A stretch of DNA of 64,000 nucleotides from Paenibacillus piri. Its GTDB lineage: Bacteria > Bacillota > Bacilli > Paenibacillales > NBRC-103111. A model generated the notes under the pieces. The model was not told the origin of the DNA. It searched no databases and saw only the letters and a list, made by a program, of their open reading frames with translations. Positions 1 to 8,438 of the stretch are shown here, piece by piece. The stretch lies in NCBI RefSeq assembly GCF_004354045.1, contig NZ_SMRT01000006.1, forward strand, positions 272,782-336,781, written 5' to 3'. Within the stretch, counting starts at the first letter, position 1. Every line of letters starts with the position of its first letter. The translations under genes and the position numbers were made by a program.

Positions 1-37
1 TATCTCGAGGCGCATCAGTCAAACGAGTCTGTGGTAG
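1..37 (+). CDS. C-terminal end of an LplB-type sugar ABC permease (partial)
   Basis: One reading frame open from the left edge (codons from base 2) ends in RRISQTSLW and a TAG stop at 35-37. LplB-type permeases of Paenibacillus characteristically end in a basic stretch followed by a short tail finishing in LW, and the next gene, 12 bases later, is the LplC-type partner permease. The call therefore rests on a very short tail plus gene order. Only about 11 codons are in the window, so nothing else can be said about the protein. Confidence 0.55.
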   Translation, partial: ISRRISQTSLW

Positions 38-49
38 GAGGTAGGCTTC

Positions 50-943
50 ATGGGGCTAGGAACAAAGCAAAGCGCAGGAGACAGGTGGTTTGACGCCATC
101 AACTTGTGCCTGCTGTCGCTTGTATTAATTATTGTGCTCTATCCGCTCGTTTATGTCATCAGCGCTTCGCTCAGCAATCCGCTGCTGGTGCTGCAAGGCG
201 AAGTTTGGCTTTGGCCCAAAGAGTTGTCTTTGGAGGCTTATAAACGGGTATTCCAAAACGCGGACATCATGGTCGGCTACAAAAATACGATCTTATACAC
301 GGCCGTAGGCACTTGCGTCAATATTGTCATGACGGTCGCCGGCGCCTATCCGTTATCGCGGAGAGATTTTTTCGGGCGTAATGCGATTATGGCTTTCTTC
401 GTATTCACGATGTTTTTCAGCGGGGGCATTATCCCTACATATTTGGTCATTAAAAGCCTGGGCATGATAAATACGTTCTGGGTCATGATATTGCCGGGCG
501 CGGTTTCGGTATTCAATTTAATTATTATGCGGACCTTTTTCCAAAACACGATTCCGATCGAGCTGCAAGAATCGGCATTTATGGACGGCTGCTCGAACAT
601 CCGGATTTTGGCCAGCATTGTGCTGCCGTTATCCATGCCCATTATTGCCGTATTGATCTTGTATTATGCGGTCAGCCACTGGAATGCCTTTTTTAACGCA
701 TTGATTTATTTGTCCAACCGGCAGCAGTATCCGCTGCAGCTGTTTTTGCGGGAGCTGCTGATTCAGAACCAGATGGAGCAGATGATGTCCGGCGAGTCGG
801 AATCGATGCTGGAGCAGCAAAATTTGGCCGAGGGGCTCAAGTACGCCATCATTGTCGTTTCCAGCTTGCCGGTGCTGATTTTGTATCCTTTCCTGCAAAA
901 GTATTTTGAAAAAGGCATGATGATCGGCGCGATCAAGGGATAA
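50..943 (+). CDS. Carbohydrate ABC transporter permease, LplC type
   Basis: A 297-residue inner-membrane permease subunit of a CUT1-type sugar importer. It has six hydrophobic segments, the first at about residues 18-38. The ATPase-docking EAA-type loop is at about residues 165-195, where ESAFMDG is followed by a conserved small/hydrophobic stretch and LPL. The C-terminus is typical of the LplC/YtcP group (EKGMMIGAIKG). An AGGAGG site lies just upstream of the ATG. The gene sits between the tail of a partner permease and a lipoprotein binding-protein gene whose reading frame abuts its stop. No ATPase is encoded nearby, so a shared MsmX-like ATPase is expected (inference). The substrate cannot be told from sequence; the downstream oxidoreductases suggest a sugar or sugar glycoside. 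Confidence 0.92.
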   Translation: MGLGTKQSAGDRWFDAINLCLLSLVLIIVLYPLVYVISASLSNPLLVLQGEVWLWPKELSLEAYKRVFQNADIMVGYKNTILYTAVGTCVNIVMTVAGAYPLSRRDFFGRNAIMAFFVFTMFFSGGIIPTYLVIKSLGMINTFWVMILPGAVSVFNLIIMRTFFQNTIPIELQESAFMDGCSNIRILASIVLPLSMPIIAVLILYYAVSHWNAFFNALIYLSNRQQYPLQLFLRELLIQNQMEQMMSGESESMLEQQNLAEGLKYAIIVVSSLPVLILYPFLQKYFEKGMMIGAIKG

Positions 944-978
944 TGCGGAAAATGGCTTCTAAACATGAGAAAAGAGGG

Positions 979-2601
979 ATGAGTATGAGATTGACACGAA
1001 GATGGGTAACCGCTTCCATGGCCGCCTCCATGACGTTAACCGTTTTGGCGGGTTGTTCGACCGCGAACGAGGCAAACCCGGCGAAGGCTAAAGACACGAA
1101 GGAGAGCGGCGTGAATGCGACCGGATTTCCTATTGTGAAAGAGCCGATCACGATCCAAATGATGGGAGCCAAGCATCCGCTGCATGCGGAATGGAATGAC
1201 ATGCTGATTTTTAAAGAGTACGGGAAGATGACGAATGTCAAGGTTGTTTTCGAAGCGACGCCCGAAGCCGGCTACAAGGAAAAACGAAATGTCAGGCTGG
1301 CAAGCGGCGATTATCCGGAAGCCTTTTACCGTGCGATGCTGACCCCGGCCGATGAAGTCAACTACGGGTCCCAGGGCATATTAATCCCGCTTAACGATTT
1401 AATTGACAAATATGCGCCGAATTTTAAAGCGATTCTGGAAAAGCATCCCGATGTGAAAAAAAGCATCATAGCGCCTGACGGCAATATTTATTCGCTGCCG
1501 CAATTAAACGAGCAGGTGGCCCCGAGAATATCGAGAAAGCTGTGGATCAATAAAAAATGGCTCGATAAGCTCGGTCTACCCGTACCTACGACCGTTGACG
1601 AATATTATAAGACGCTCAAGGCTTTTAAAGAAAACGACATGAATGGAAACGGAAAGAACGATGAAATTCCATGGACGGGGGATAAATCATTCGATTTGAT
1701 TCCGGGTTTAAGAGGATCTTGGGGGCTCGGAACGACCGGCTACCGGAAAAATGTGTATGTGGACGAGGACGCGAATGGGAAGCTTCGTTTTTTCGCAACG
1801 GATCCGAAGTATAAAGAAATGCTCCAATATTTAGCCGTTTTATTCAAGGAAGGTTTGATGGACCGGGAGGTTTTTGCGCAGGAAGTACCTCAATTTAACG
1901 CCAAATTGACGCAGGGTCTCGTAGGCTCGTTTCATGCGAGCAATGTGAATCAGGCAGGAAGCGCGTTAATGAACGACTATGTACCGGTTCCCGCGCTTAA
2001 AGGACCGCATGGCGATCATATGTACACCTATGTGGTACCGTTTACGCAAAATCAAGGTGCGTTCGCCATCACGAACAAGAATAAGCATCCTGAAGCTACG
2101 ATGCGTTGGATCGATTATTTCTACAGCGAGGAAGGCAGCAAGTTTTTGCGGATGGGCGTAGAAGGAATCACTTACGAAAAGCTGCCGAACGGCGATATTG
2201 AGTACAAGGACGATATCCGCAACAATCCGAAATTGTCGCTGGATCAGGCGGCGGGACAATTCTCGACGTGGCCGGGCGGAAATGTGCCGCAGATGGTGCT
2301 GCAAAAGTTTGACAAGACAGGGAATACGTTTCCGAGCTCTTTGGAGGCTGCTAAGCTGCTGGGGCCCGACACGCCGGAGAAGATTTGGCCCAGCTTCTTG
2401 TTCACCAAGGAGGAGCAGGATAAATTGAACTCTCTCGAAAGCGATATTGTAACCTTTGTCGAGGAGCAGCAGCTGAAGTTTATTACCGGAGCGCAGTCAT
2501 TCGACGCCTGGGATCAGTACGTGAATTCGATCAACAAAATGGGCGTGAAAGATCTGCTTAACATATACGGGGCCGCAATCGAACGTTATAAGAAAAATTG
2601 A
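979..2601 (+). CDS. Extracellular sugar-binding lipoprotein, LplA type
   Basis: A large (540-residue) solute-binding protein for the preceding permeases. The N-terminus has charged residues, a hydrophobic stretch and the lipobox LAGC, so the mature protein should be a lipid-anchored lipoprotein on the outer face of the membrane. The frame is open from an ATG at 943 overlapping the permease stop. The ATG at 979 was chosen because AAAGAGGG precedes it and it gives a compact signal peptide; 985 is also possible. The length and the N-terminal region after the signal (QMMGAKHP, then a long TNVKV/FEATPE segment) match the LplA/YtcQ group of large binding proteins common in Paenibacillus, not the ~430-residue MalE type encoded further downstream. 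The ligand is unknown. Confidence 0.9.
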   Translation: MSMRLTRRWVTASMAASMTLTVLAGCSTANEANPAKAKDTKESGVNATGFPIVKEPITIQMMGAKHPLHAEWNDMLIFKEYGKMTNVKVVFEATPEAGYKEKRNVRLASGDYPEAFYRAMLTPADEVNYGSQGILIPLNDLIDKYAPNFKAILEKHPDVKKSIIAPDGNIYSLPQLNEQVAPRISRKLWINKKWLDKLGLPVPTTVDEYYKTLKAFKENDMNGNGKNDEIPWTGDKSFDLIPGLRGSWGLGTTGYRKNVYVDEDANGKLRFFATDPKYKEMLQYLAVLFKEGLMDREVFAQEVPQFNAKLTQGLVGSFHASNVNQAGSALMNDYVPVPALKGPHGDHMYTYVVPFTQNQGAFAITNKNKHPEATMRWIDYFYSEEGSKFLRMGVEGITYEKLPNGDIEYKDDIRNNPKLSLDQAAGQFSTWPGGNVPQMVLQKFDKTGNTFPSSLEAAKLLGPDTPEKIWPSFLFTKEEQDKLNSLESDIVTFVEEQQLKFITGAQSFDAWDQYVNSINKMGVKDLLNIYGAAIERYKKN

Positions 2602-2630
2602 GGAAACCGTACGGAGGGGAGAACCGGTTT

Positions 2631-3710
2631 ATGTCGAATAAACTGAAAATTGGAATGATCGGATGCGGAGGCATTGCGCTCAATAAGCATTTGCCGTATT
2701 TGTCCAAAATAAACGAGGTGGAGTTGGCCGCTTTCAGCGATACGTTCGCGGATAAAGCCCGCCAGGCGGCGGTGCAATACGGAACCGCGGATACAGCTGT
2801 ATATATGGATTACAAGCAGCTGCTGGCGAACCCGGGCATTGACGTTGTTCATGTATGCACGAGCAATGACAGCCATGCCGAAATTACGATTGAGGCATTG
2901 GAAGCGGGCAAGCATGTAATGTGCGAAAAGCCGATGGCAAAATTGGCCGCAGATGCCGTACGAATGCTGGAGACGGCCAGACGCACAGGGAAAAAATTAA
3001 CGATCGGTTACAACAACCGTTTCCGCGGAGACAGCCAGCAACTGTACAAGATATGCCGCAATGGCGATTTAGGCGATATTTATTACGCGAAAGCTCATGC
3101 GGTTCGCCGTCGGGGCGTCCCTGCCCGTGGGGTGTTTCTGGATAAAGAAATGCAGGGAGGCGGCCCTTTGATCGATATCGGTACGCATGCGCTCGATTTA
3201 ACCTTGTGGATGATGGACAATTATAAGCCGAGAATGGTCGTCGGCAGCTCTTATCACAAGCTGTCGCAGATCGAGGAGACGGCAATAAACGGGGGATGGA
3301 AGCCTTCGGATTTCACTGTAGAGGATTCCGCGTTCGGCATGATTGTGATGGAGAACGGGGCTACCGTCATGCTGGAATCGAGCTGGGCGCTGAACATTCG
3401 CCACGAGGGAGCGGCCAAGGTTACGCTTTGCGGCACCAAGGGCGGCGCGGATATGTGGGACGGTCTATGGATCAACGGAGAAGAACATGGAAAGCTGTAC
3501 GACAAAGAAATTCGGATGGGGCTGACCGGCAATCCTGCGGTCGACAATGTGAGGGGGAAATCGATCGAGCTGGAAATGAGGGTGTGGATCGACAGCATCT
3601 TGCAGGATCGCGAGCCGGTCGTTAAACCGGAGCAGGCTTTGGCCGTGTCGCAAATACTGGAAGCGTTGTACGAGTCGGCCTATACCGGCAAAGCGGTTTA
3701 TTTCGTTTGA
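2631..3710 (+). CDS. Gfo/Idh/MocA family oxidoreductase, trio 1 member A
   Basis: A 359-residue NAD(P)-dependent sugar dehydrogenase-type protein. The Rossmann motif GCGGIA is at residues 11-16, the catalytic/cofactor motif EKP at 99-101, and the downstream motif DIGTHALDLTLW carries the conserved Asp and His. The ATG at 2631 was chosen because GGAGGGGA lies 10 bases upstream; the frame runs open further upstream to 2598. It is the first of three consecutive family members and closely resembles the protein at 16055: 64 of the first 101 residues are identical by hand count with no gaps, and EKP falls at the same residue number. Family members oxidise, reduce or, through keto intermediates, epimerise or cleave sugars; the substrate here is not determined. 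Confidence 0.9.
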   Translation: MSNKLKIGMIGCGGIALNKHLPYLSKINEVELAAFSDTFADKARQAAVQYGTADTAVYMDYKQLLANPGIDVVHVCTSNDSHAEITIEALEAGKHVMCEKPMAKLAADAVRMLETARRTGKKLTIGYNNRFRGDSQQLYKICRNGDLGDIYYAKAHAVRRRGVPARGVFLDKEMQGGGPLIDIGTHALDLTLWMMDNYKPRMVVGSSYHKLSQIEETAINGGWKPSDFTVEDSAFGMIVMENGATVMLESSWALNIRHEGAAKVTLCGTKGGADMWDGLWINGEEHGKLYDKEIRMGLTGNPAVDNVRGKSIELEMRVWIDSILQDREPVVKPEQALAVSQILEALYESAYTGKAVYFV

Positions 3711-3733
3711 CGAGAGGGAGGGAAGCGTGAACG

Positions 3734-4720
3734 ATGAAAGTGGCACTAGTAGGGGGCGGCAATCTGGGGGAACAGGCTGCGCAAAGCTTGCGACGAATCC
3801 GCGGTGTAGAAGTAACGGGCGTTTACGATATTCGCGCCGAGGCGGCCGAGCGGCTGGCGGAGCTATGCCGGACCGAAGCATTTACTTGTTACGAGGACTT
3901 GGTGGCAAAGACCGAAGCGGATGTCGTCTGCGTATATCTGCCCACATATATACAAAAGCAGTATATCATGATGGCTATTGAACAGGGGAAGCATGTGATC
4001 TGCGAAGCGCCCCTCGCCGCAACGGCAGCTGAAGCGGAGCACATTATGGCGGCAGCCGCAGCGAAGGGGGTACGGCTATTTGCAGGTCATACCGGGAAAT
4101 TCGCGCCTTATCTTAACAATATAAAAGATAAACTGACGAAAGGATCCATCGGGCAGCCGGGGGTCGTGCATATTCAGCATTCGGGCCCTTCCCCGGTCGG
4201 ATATGAAGATTGGTATAACGATTCGGCCAAAAGCGGAGGAGTCATTTGGCAGCAGCTTATTCATGACATCTTCTTGATGCGCTGGATGTTAGGCGACGTG
4301 AAGACGATTTATGCGATGAACCGGGTAGTACATGGGACCGAATATGCATCGGTCACCTTGCGGTTCAGGACCGGGGCCATAGCCAATATAACAGGCCATT
4401 GGGGCGATCCGGACGCCTACCGGTGCAGAATGGAGCTGGCCGGTAATAACGGCGTCATCCGCTACGACAGCCGAAATACGGGCAGCTTCGAGCTGAAAAA
4501 GAAGCGTGGCCCCGGCCATGCCGTCACCGTCGATAGTCCGATGGTACATAGTCCGTACTACGATCAATTGGAGCATTTTATCGGTTGTCTGAAGTTCGGC
4601 ACACCGTCGGAGATTACGCTTGAGGATGCTCATCAGTCGCTGCAGCTTGCGGAAGCGGCCCTTCATTCTGCAGAAACCGGCATGCCCGCAGCTTGGGAGG
4701 GATACTCGTGGAAAAACTGA
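3734..4720 (+). CDS. Gfo/Idh/MocA family protein lacking the EKP lysine, trio 1 member B
   Basis: A 328-residue family member with the nucleotide-binding glycines GGGNLG at residues 7-12. The otherwise near-invariant EKP is EAP at residues 91-93, so the lysine is replaced by alanine. The C-terminal domain keeps an HD pair in LIHDIFLMRWMLG. It follows member A by 23 bases and overlaps the start of member C. The paralogue at 17187 occupies the same middle position in the second trio and has also lost EKP. This is seen directly. The inference is that the middle protein is not a classical dehydrogenase and may be a lyase-like, hydrolase-like or accessory subunit. Confidence 0.82.
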   Translation: MKVALVGGGNLGEQAAQSLRRIRGVEVTGVYDIRAEAAERLAELCRTEAFTCYEDLVAKTEADVVCVYLPTYIQKQYIMMAIEQGKHVICEAPLAATAAEAEHIMAAAAAKGVRLFAGHTGKFAPYLNNIKDKLTKGSIGQPGVVHIQHSGPSPVGYEDWYNDSAKSGGVIWQQLIHDIFLMRWMLGDVKTIYAMNRVVHGTEYASVTLRFRTGAIANITGHWGDPDAYRCRMELAGNNGVIRYDSRNTGSFELKKKRGPGHAVTVDSPMVHSPYYDQLEHFIGCLKFGTPSEITLEDAHQSLQLAEAALHSAETGMPAAWEGYSWKN

Positions 4721-5688
4721 AAGTAGGGATGATCGGGTTCGCCCATACGCATGCGGAAGGCTTTTTGCGTGCCTTGGCCAACCATCCGGATGTGGAGATT
4801 GCCGGGGTCGCGGATGAAAACCGCGCCTATGTCGAGCCGTTCGATCAGCAGTATGCTTACTATGCGGATTATAGAGAGCTGCTGGCTGCCGATATAGAGG
4901 CGGTGTTTATTTGTTCGGAGAACGTGCGCCACGCGCCTCTGGTAATCGATGCGGCCCATGCGAAGAAGCATATTTTTTGCGAAAAGCCTTTGGGCGTCTC
5001 CGTGACGGAAATGGAGGCTATGCTCGCCGCATGCAAACAAAACGGCGTACAGCTAATGACGGCGTTCAATAACCGCTATGTTCAAGCGGTGGTCCAGGCC
5101 AAACAAGCGGTGGAAAGCGGGGAGATCGGCACCGTAATTGCGGTGAAGGGGACCAATAAGGGAGCGTTGCCCCGGCGCGATTGGTTCGTGGACCCCAGCC
5201 TTTCCGGCGGCGGAGCGATGCTGGATCATTCCGTTCATGTTATGGATTTATTCAACTGGATATTGCAGTCCAGAGTCGTGAAAGTGTATGCGGAATCCGG
5301 CACTCTGTTCCATGACATTCCAATCGACGATATGGGGATGATTCATTTTGAATATGAAAATGGAGTTATCGGGGTGTTGGATACAAGCTGGTCCAGAATC
5401 AAATCGTTTCCGATGAAAAGAGATTTGACGCTGGAAATCATCGGTACGGAAGGAACGATCCTTGTCGATGTCAGAAAGCTAAGCAACGAAATTTACAGCA
5501 ATACGGCAAGCCATGCGGAATGGAGCGACTGGGGCGACAATTTGAACCGTCTCATCGTCGGTGACTTTGTCCGGAGCATCAGAACCGGCCGGCCTGTGCC
5601 GATTACAGGCGAGGACGGGATGCGGTCGGCAGTCATTTCGCTGGCCGCCTACGAATCATCCCGATCGGGGCAGCCCGTTAAACTATAA
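4708..5688 (+). CDS. Gfo/Idh/MocA family oxidoreductase, trio 1 member C
   Basis: A 326-residue family member. The GTG at 4708 is preferred because GGGAGGG lies just upstream and translation then begins MEKLKVGMIGF; a TTG at 4693 is less likely. The start overlaps the stop of member B by 13 bases, suggesting translational coupling. In the N-terminal Rossmann loop the usual GxGxxG reads GFAHTHA, a variant shared with its paralogue at 18271 (FAHLHA). EKP is intact at residues 92-94, and SGGGAMLDHSVHVMDLFNW supplies the second-domain histidines. The operon ends 20 bases later at a strong terminator. Substrate unknown. Confidence 0.88.
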   Translation: MEKLKVGMIGFAHTHAEGFLRALANHPDVEIAGVADENRAYVEPFDQQYAYYADYRELLAADIEAVFICSENVRHAPLVIDAAHAKKHIFCEKPLGVSVTEMEAMLAACKQNGVQLMTAFNNRYVQAVVQAKQAVESGEIGTVIAVKGTNKGALPRRDWFVDPSLSGGGAMLDHSVHVMDLFNWILQSRVVKVYAESGTLFHDIPIDDMGMIHFEYENGVIGVLDTSWSRIKSFPMKRDLTLEIIGTEGTILVDVRKLSNEIYSNTASHAEWSDWGDNLNRLIVGDFVRSIRTGRPVPITGEDGMRSAVISLAAYESSRSGQPVKL

Positions 5689-5708
5689 GCGGATTCCGCA
5701 AAGAAAAG

Positions 5709-5750
5709 AAGGCGGCTTGGAACGTTCAAAGTTCCGGGCCGTCTTTTTTT
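5709..5750 (+). terminator. Rho-independent terminator of the first sugar operon
   Basis: A 15-bp stem, including a few G-U pairs, is formed by AAGGCGGCTTGGAAC (5709-5723) and GTTCCGGGCCGTCTT (5731-5745) around a 7-base loop. It is followed by a T run to 5750. It separates the first trio operon from the ROK-regulated unit. Confidence 0.9.
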
Positions 5751-5777
5751 GCCTTGCAGACGTCCTGAAAAAAAGTA

Positions 5778-5805
5778 TTGACTTCTTCGGTCAGATGGCT
5801 AAAAT
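5778..5805 (+). promoter_or_regulatory. Sigma-A-type promoter for the ROK-regulated unit
   Basis: TTGACT (5778-5783) and TAAAAT (5800-5805) are separated by 16 bases, downstream of the terminator of the preceding operon. A perfect palindrome begins 16 bases after the -10, around or just past the expected transcription start. Confidence 0.6.
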
Positions 5806-5821
5806 AGCTTATATAAGGTTT

Positions 5822-5840
5822 GTTAGTTTTGATAACTAAC
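5822..5840. promoter_or_regulatory. Palindromic operator resembling a XylR/ROK repressor site
   Basis: A perfect 7-5-7 inverted repeat, GTTAGTT-TTGAT-AACTAAC. It resembles the TTAGTT...AACTAA type of site bound by Bacillus XylR, a ROK-family repressor. The first gene downstream encodes a ROK repressor, so autoregulation of the 14-kb unit is likely (inference). Confidence 0.6.
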
Positions 5841-6081
5841 TTACGTTGAAGTTTAAAAAAAACTGTCGATTAACTGTGGAAAATAGGAGTGGAAAGTGAA
5901 AAGATTGCTTTCCGCGAGTTTTGGCTTTAAATTCCAATCCATCCGCTAACCCCTTGTAATCAAGGAATTTAAAACAAGATGTCTGAGCGTAGGAAGGCAA
6001 CTTTTACCTGGAACGGCTTGCCTCGCTTCTATACACAATGAATCGACAGCCTCGTGATTAAGAAGGCGGAGTGGATGACAG
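5841..6081 (+). other. Long leader upstream of the ROK repressor gene
   Basis: Some 240 bases separate the predicted promoter/operator from the ROK start codon, with no conventional gene. A possible 17-codon leader ORF (GTG at 5896 to TAA at 5947-5949, preceded by AGGAG) is present. Two small pairings compete for the same bases: CCTTG-TAAT-CAAGG (5952-5965), and AAATTCC (5929-5935) with GGAATTT (5964-5970). Whether this leader does anything is unknown. Confidence 0.3.
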
Positions 6082-7287
6082 ATGAACATGATGAAGACGA
6101 TAAGTAAAAATGACATGAAAGAATCGAACCGGATGAGTATTTTGAAAACGGTTCGAAAAGGGGTTTGCTCCCGGGCGGAAATTTCCGCAGCGCTTGGTTT
6201 AAGCAAGCCGGCGGTATCCGCGCTTGTCGATGAGCTGATCAGGGAGGGCCTGGTGTACGAAACCGGAAGAGGGGATTCGACGGAAGCCGGCGGCAAGAGG
6301 CCGATTTTGCTCGATTTTCAGGCTGACGCTGCGCTTATTGTCGCGGTTTCCTTCAACAATAAGCGATACGAGGTCGCTCTAACCAATCTGGTTGGCAAAG
6401 TGATGTTTTATGTGAAAAAGAAAATTATCATCGCCGAGGATTACAGGCAGACGCTTGACCTCATCGTGCAGGATATACGCCAGTTGATTCAGGAAGCCGG
6501 TGAACAAGGATTTAAACAGCCTGTCATCTCCTGCGGTATCGCCATTCGCGGATTAGTTGACACGAAAAACGGGATTATGCGGTATTCTGCGGCCATTCCA
6601 TGGACGGACGCCCCGATCGGAGATTACATGAAAGAATGTCTGGGCATCCCGATTTTTATAGAGAACGACGCCCGCGCCGGCACTTATGCGGAGCTGCTTC
6701 ACAGCAACGGGGAATATAAGGACGCGCTTGTTTGTGTCAGCGTAGGATTGGGCATAGGGACCGGGGTAGTCATCCATAATGAGGTTTACCGGGGGGCGTT
6801 CGACGGAGCCGTCAATTTCGCGCACTCCACCATTGCGCATGACGGACCGTTATGCAGCTGCGGCAATCGCGGCTGTTGGGATGCATTGGCTTCGATCACC
6901 GCACTGGGCGAAGAACTGACCCGCAGAGATAGCAAGTATGCCTCGCTCGACTTCGAAGCGATCTTGGGCCTGTACCATGACGGCGATCCCGTCGTTGCCG
7001 ATGTGCTGTTGAACCATACCGGTTATTGGCTGGGCGTAGGCATTGCCAACATCTTGAATGTGTTCAACCCGGAGCAATTGATCATACAAGGTGAAATCAC
7101 GAATGCCGGACAGGAGCTGGAGCGGAAAATCATCGAAATCGTCCAAAAAAGAGCGCTCTCGGCCGTATCGAAAGGCGTAAAAATCGGATTTTCCCAAGAT
7201 TCCGACAAGCTTCAGGTTAGAGGCGCTGCAGCCGTTATCAGCAAGCATTTTTTCTCCGATACGTATCATCGCATCATTTGGAAGTAA
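6082..7287 (+). CDS. ROK family transcriptional repressor (XylR/NagC-like)
   Basis: A 401-residue protein. An N-terminal winged-helix DNA-binding domain covers about residues 20-65 (RAEISAALGLSKPAVSALVD is a clear HTH). A ROK sugar-binding domain follows, with GLGIGTG at about residue 225 and the zinc-binding cluster CSCGNRGCWD at about 258-267. Proteins of this layout repress sugar operons and release DNA when they bind the inducing sugar. It is the first gene after the palindromic operator at 5822-5840 and is followed 27 bases later by ABC transporter genes, fitting a local regulator. The start at 6082 is the first ATG after GGCGGAG; the nearby ATG at 6091 is an alternative. Confidence 0.9.
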   Translation: MNMMKTISKNDMKESNRMSILKTVRKGVCSRAEISAALGLSKPAVSALVDELIREGLVYETGRGDSTEAGGKRPILLDFQADAALIVAVSFNNKRYEVALTNLVGKVMFYVKKKIIIAEDYRQTLDLIVQDIRQLIQEAGEQGFKQPVISCGIAIRGLVDTKNGIMRYSAAIPWTDAPIGDYMKECLGIPIFIENDARAGTYAELLHSNGEYKDALVCVSVGLGIGTGVVIHNEVYRGAFDGAVNFAHSTIAHDGPLCSCGNRGCWDALASITALGEELTRRDSKYASLDFEAILGLYHDGDPVVADVLLNHTGYWLGVGIANILNVFNPEQLIIQGEITNAGQELERKIIEIVQKRALSAVSKGVKIGFSQDSDKLQVRGAAAVISKHFFSDTYHRIIWK

Positions 7288-7314
7288 CTCGTAAGGTTAT
7301 GGGGGGCTTGATTC

Positions 7315-8436
7315 ATGCAAGTGGAAACTAAAAAAAGCAGCTTCTTGCTGCAATGGACGCCGGCCAACTTGTTCTTGTGGCTGTCTGTGCTCGGGATTGT
7401 GGCGAATGTATTTACTTTGAAGAGCGGTGCCGATCCTGCGGCCAAATTCGGTATCATCGGCATGACGATCGTGTTTATCTTTTTGTGGGCATTGTTTTTC
7501 TTCGGAGACAAAAACATTCGATATACGCTAATTGTCCCAGGGTTTATTATTCTGTTTTGCGTGACGTCGATTCCGGCCGTGTTCCTGCTGTATCTTAGCG
7601 TGTTCAACGTGTCCTTGTTGAATTTCAAAGGAGACTGGTCGTTCGTCGGTTTGGCCAACTACGTTTATTTCTTCACCAAAGACAAACTGTTCTATGCAGC
7701 GATTATCCGCACGGTCGAATACATGGTGATTGTGCTCGGCCTGCAAATTGTTATCGGCATGTGTCTGGCGCTTCTGCTGCAGAGGGAATTTCGCGGACGC
7801 TCCTTCGTTTCGACGGTGCTCGTTATTCCGGTAATGACTTGTCCGATCGTGATCGCCATGCTGTGGAAATATATGTACAGCAGCTATAACGGCTTTATCA
7901 ACCTGGTGCTCGCACGCTTCGGCATCCCCGAAGTGCCGTGGCTAACGAATCAGCCGCTTCCTTTTGTAAGCGATATCCCGGTGCTCGGCGATTTCCTCGT
8001 TACCCATTTGAACGCCAATATCGGATTTGTATCCGCTATCATCGTGAATATATGGCAGTGGACGCCATTTGTTTATCTTATGTTTTTGGCCGGGCTCAGC
8101 GCATTGCCGAGAGAGCCTTACGAAGCGGCCAAGGTGGATGGCGCCAACAGCTGGAAAACGTTCTGGCATATTACGTTTCCGATGCTGAAGCCGGTCATTG
8201 GCGTTGTATTTCTGATCCGGATCATCGACCTGATGAAGGTGTATGACCAGATCTGGGCGCTGTTCGGCGATTCTGTGACGATGCGCACGCTAAACATTCA
8301 TATTTTTTCCGTCGGATTAACAGGCCAGGACTACAGTAAAGGCGCAGCTTTATCGATCATCGTGCTTGTTTTCATTATTATGGTCAGCCTCGTGTTTTCC
8401 GGTATCGGCAAATGGGTTTCCAAGAGGGGGGCATAA
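7315..8436 (+). CDS. Carbohydrate ABC transporter permease, MalF type
   Basis: A 373-residue membrane protein. An extra N-terminal pair of hydrophobic segments (about residues 15-60) precedes the usual six-helix permease core. The EAA loop reads EPYEAAKVDGANSWKTFWHI and is followed by TFPMLKPV at about residues 265-290. It is the larger member of a MalF/MalG-type pair for sugar import. A GGGGGG stretch lies upstream of the ATG. Overlapping reading frames and a 2-base gap to the next permease show tight coupling. Substrate not identifiable. Confidence 0.92.
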   Translation: MQVETKKSSFLLQWTPANLFLWLSVLGIVANVFTLKSGADPAAKFGIIGMTIVFIFLWALFFFGDKNIRYTLIVPGFIILFCVTSIPAVFLLYLSVFNVSLLNFKGDWSFVGLANYVYFFTKDKLFYAAIIRTVEYMVIVLGLQIVIGMCLALLLQREFRGRSFVSTVLVIPVMTCPIVIAMLWKYMYSSYNGFINLVLARFGIPEVPWLTNQPLPFVSDIPVLGDFLVTHLNANIGFVSAIIVNIWQWTPFVYLMFLAGLSALPREPYEAAKVDGANSWKTFWHITFPMLKPVIGVVFLIRIIDLMKVYDQIWALFGDSVTMRTLNIHIFSVGLTGQDYSKGAALSIIVLVFIIMVSLVFSGIGKWVSKRGA

Positions 8437-8438
8437 CG

